Origin: Streptosporangiaceae bacterium
GTDB taxonomy: Bacteria > Actinomycetota > Actinomycetes > Streptosporangiales > Streptosporangiaceae
Assembly: GCA_030040475.1 (NCBI GenBank)
Contig: JASHTQ010000516.1
Coordinates: 1-16,058, forward strand
Reading direction: 5' to 3'
DNA: 16,058 bases
Shown: one piece after another, positions 14,943 to 16,058 of the stretch
How the letters are laid out: each line of letters starts with the position of its first letter
Position numbering within the stretch: position 1 is the first letter of the stretch
The notes under the pieces: model-generated
The model's database searches: none
Told to the model about the DNA's origin: nothing
The model's input: only the letters and a program-made list of their open reading frames with translations
Position numbers and translations under genes: made by a program

Positions 14943-16058
14943 TGGCCGCCACCGCCAGCACCCAGGTCTTCACCTCCATCCGCACCGTCGGCGCGCTGCT
15001 CCCCGCCGACATGCTCCACCGCATCGCCGACGGCAAGGATGTGTCCGCCTCCACGCCGGCCGACTACCACGTGGTCGGCGTCCGCTCCGTCACGGACGCT
15101 GCCGAACGGCACTGGGACTATCTGAAGGGCGCGTGGCGCGCGCTGCGCGACAGCGTGCCGGGCGACACCGATCCCGCCGGGCTCGCCATCGAGAACTGGC
15201 TGCTGCCGCTTTTCGACGAGCATGGATACGGTCGGCTCGCCCGGCTACCCAACGGCATCGCCGCCGACGACGGAACGCGGATCTTCCCGGTCAGCCACGG
15301 CTGGCAGCACCTGGTGGTGCACCTCGTCCCGTGGCAGCAAGACCTCGACAAGCGAACCGTTGACGGTGGCCTCCCGCCCCAGTCGATGGTCCAGGAGTGC
15401 CTGAATCGCACCGCCGCTCACCTGTGGGCCGTCGTGTCGAACGGGCGCGTGCTCCGCTTCCTCCGCGACTCCTCCGCCCTGGCCGGATCGGCCTATCTGG
15501 AGGTCGACCTGGAGGCCATGTTCGACGGCGAGCTGTTCGAGGAGTTCGCCACGCTCTATAAACTCCTGCACGCCTCCAGGTTCGAGACAGCAGAAGGCGC
15601 GCCCCCGTCCGCCTGCCGGATGGAACGCTGGCGCGTCGAGGCCATCGAGGCCGGTACTCGCGCCCTCAACCAGCTCCGCGATGGCGTCCGCGAAGCCATT
15701 GAGGAACTCGGCACCGGATTCCTCCGTCACCCTGACAACAGCGAGTTCCGAGAGAACTTCGCCAAGGAGAAAGCCAAGCGCGCCCTCCTTCGCCTCGTCT
15801 ACCGGCTGCTCTTCTGGTTCGTCGCTGAAGACCGCAACGTGCTCCACCCCGATGACACCGACCCGAAGGCCAAAGCCCGCTACGACCGGTACTTCTCCGC
15901 ACGCCGTCTCCGCGCCGCGTCCCTACGCCGGGTCGGCGCCGCGCACGGCGACTGCTGGCAGTCCGTCAGCCTGGTGCTAAACGGTCTGGGCCACGAGAAC
16001 GGCCTGTCCCACCTCGGCCTGCCCGGACTCGGCGGCATCTACGACCATGACGACACGG
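14942..16058 (+). CDS. drmMI: Large Eco57I/DrmMI/PglX-type adenine methyltransferase, N-terminal part (runs off window)
   Basis: ATG 14942 shares its A with the DrmD stop; GGAG at 14928-14931 is 10 nt upstream. The frame stays open for 372 codons to the edge with no stop. Recognisable family segments are TVGALLPADMLHRIADG (15-31), NWLLPLFDEHGYGRL (85-99), HLWAVVSNGRVLRFLRD, and RLVYRLLFWFVAEDR (284-298). These belong to the N-terminal region of long Eco57I-class methyltransferases used in class 1 DISARM (DrmMI) and related to PglX. The catalytic motifs (DPAxGSG, NPPY) normally come later and are not in the window, so activity cannot be judged. In DISARM this enzyme marks self DNA; the locus therefore has two methyltransferases of different classes. 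The gene symbol rests on family resemblance and on its place after drmD. PglX-like proteins of other systems are the alternative. Confidence 0.82.
   Translation, partial: MAATASTQVFTSIRTVGALLPADMLHRIADGKDVSASTPADYHVVGVRSVTDAAERHWDYLKGAWRALRDSVPGDTDPAGLAIENWLLPLFDEHGYGRLARLPNGIAADDGTRIFPVSHGWQHLVVHLVPWQQDLDKRTVDGGLPPQSMVQECLNRTAAHLWAVVSNGRVLRFLRDSSALAGSAYLEVDLEAMFDGELFEEFATLYKLLHASRFETAEGAPPSACRMERWRVEAIEAGTRALNQLRDGVREAIEELGTGFLRHPDNSEFRENFAKEKAKRALLRLVYRLLFWFVAEDRNVLHPDDTDPKAKARYDRYFSARRLRAASLRRVGAAHGDCWQSVSLVLNGLGHENGLSHLGLPGLGGIYDHDDT

Noticed and set aside
1..16058. CRISPR array, tRNA, rRNA or transposase
   Set aside because: No regularly spaced repeats, tRNA-like cloverleaf, rRNA sequence or DDE transposase motif was seen on reading both strands by eye. 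A covariance-model search could still find a small RNA.

Overview
The window is about 16 kb of GC-rich DNA with strong third-position G/C bias, GTG starts, purine-rich ribosome binding sites and many 1-4 nt gene overlaps. This fits an actinomycete (Streptomyces or a relative). That is inference from composition and gene style; no marker gene fixes the genus. No tRNA, rRNA, CRISPR array or transposase is visible.

Left part, 1-3540, is a worn accessory boundary. It holds the 3' tail of an upstream gene (1-82), a long gene-poor stretch, an orphan Phd/YefM-type antitoxin (762-1076), and an amidohydrolase pseudogene on the minus strand (about 1106-2123) with two single-base frameshifts and a missing 3' end. 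An intact BrnT/BrnA-like toxin-antitoxin pair follows on the minus strand (2326-2963), with an inverted repeat over its start, and then weak minus-strand gene remnants (3099-3330). Three copies of a GAAC...GTTC-type motif are scattered through this part. Minus-strand and broken genes suggest a site of repeated insertion and loss.

Right part, 3550 to the window end, is one plus-strand operon that looks like a composite anti-phage (DISARM/Druantia/Pgl-like) defence locus. In order: an N6-adenine DNA methyltransferase with an N-terminal HTH and a C-terminal target-recognition half (3550-5556); a 43-residue basic small ORF tied to both neighbours by overlaps (5553-5684); a 2105-residue fusion of a Hanks-type Ser/Thr kinase, a DruE-like DEAD/DEAH helicase with zinc-binding and DUF1998 modules, and a C-terminal Vsr/DUF559-like PD-(D/E)XK nuclease (5671-11988); a SNF2-family helicase of the DISARM DrmD type (12033-14942); and the N-terminal 372 residues of a large Eco57I/DrmMI/PglX-type methyltransferase that runs off the window (14942-16058).

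Working model (inference): one or both methyltransferases mark self DNA. The two helicases recognise or move along unmodified invading DNA, and the C-terminal nuclease is the only obvious effector. The fused kinase could gate activity by phosphorylation, as PglW is thought to do in the Pgl/BREX type 2 system. DrmD next to a DrmMI-like gene is the known start of class 1 DISARM, so drmA, drmB and drmC may lie just past the right edge. The kinase-helicase-nuclease fusion placed upstream of them is the most unusual element of the window.
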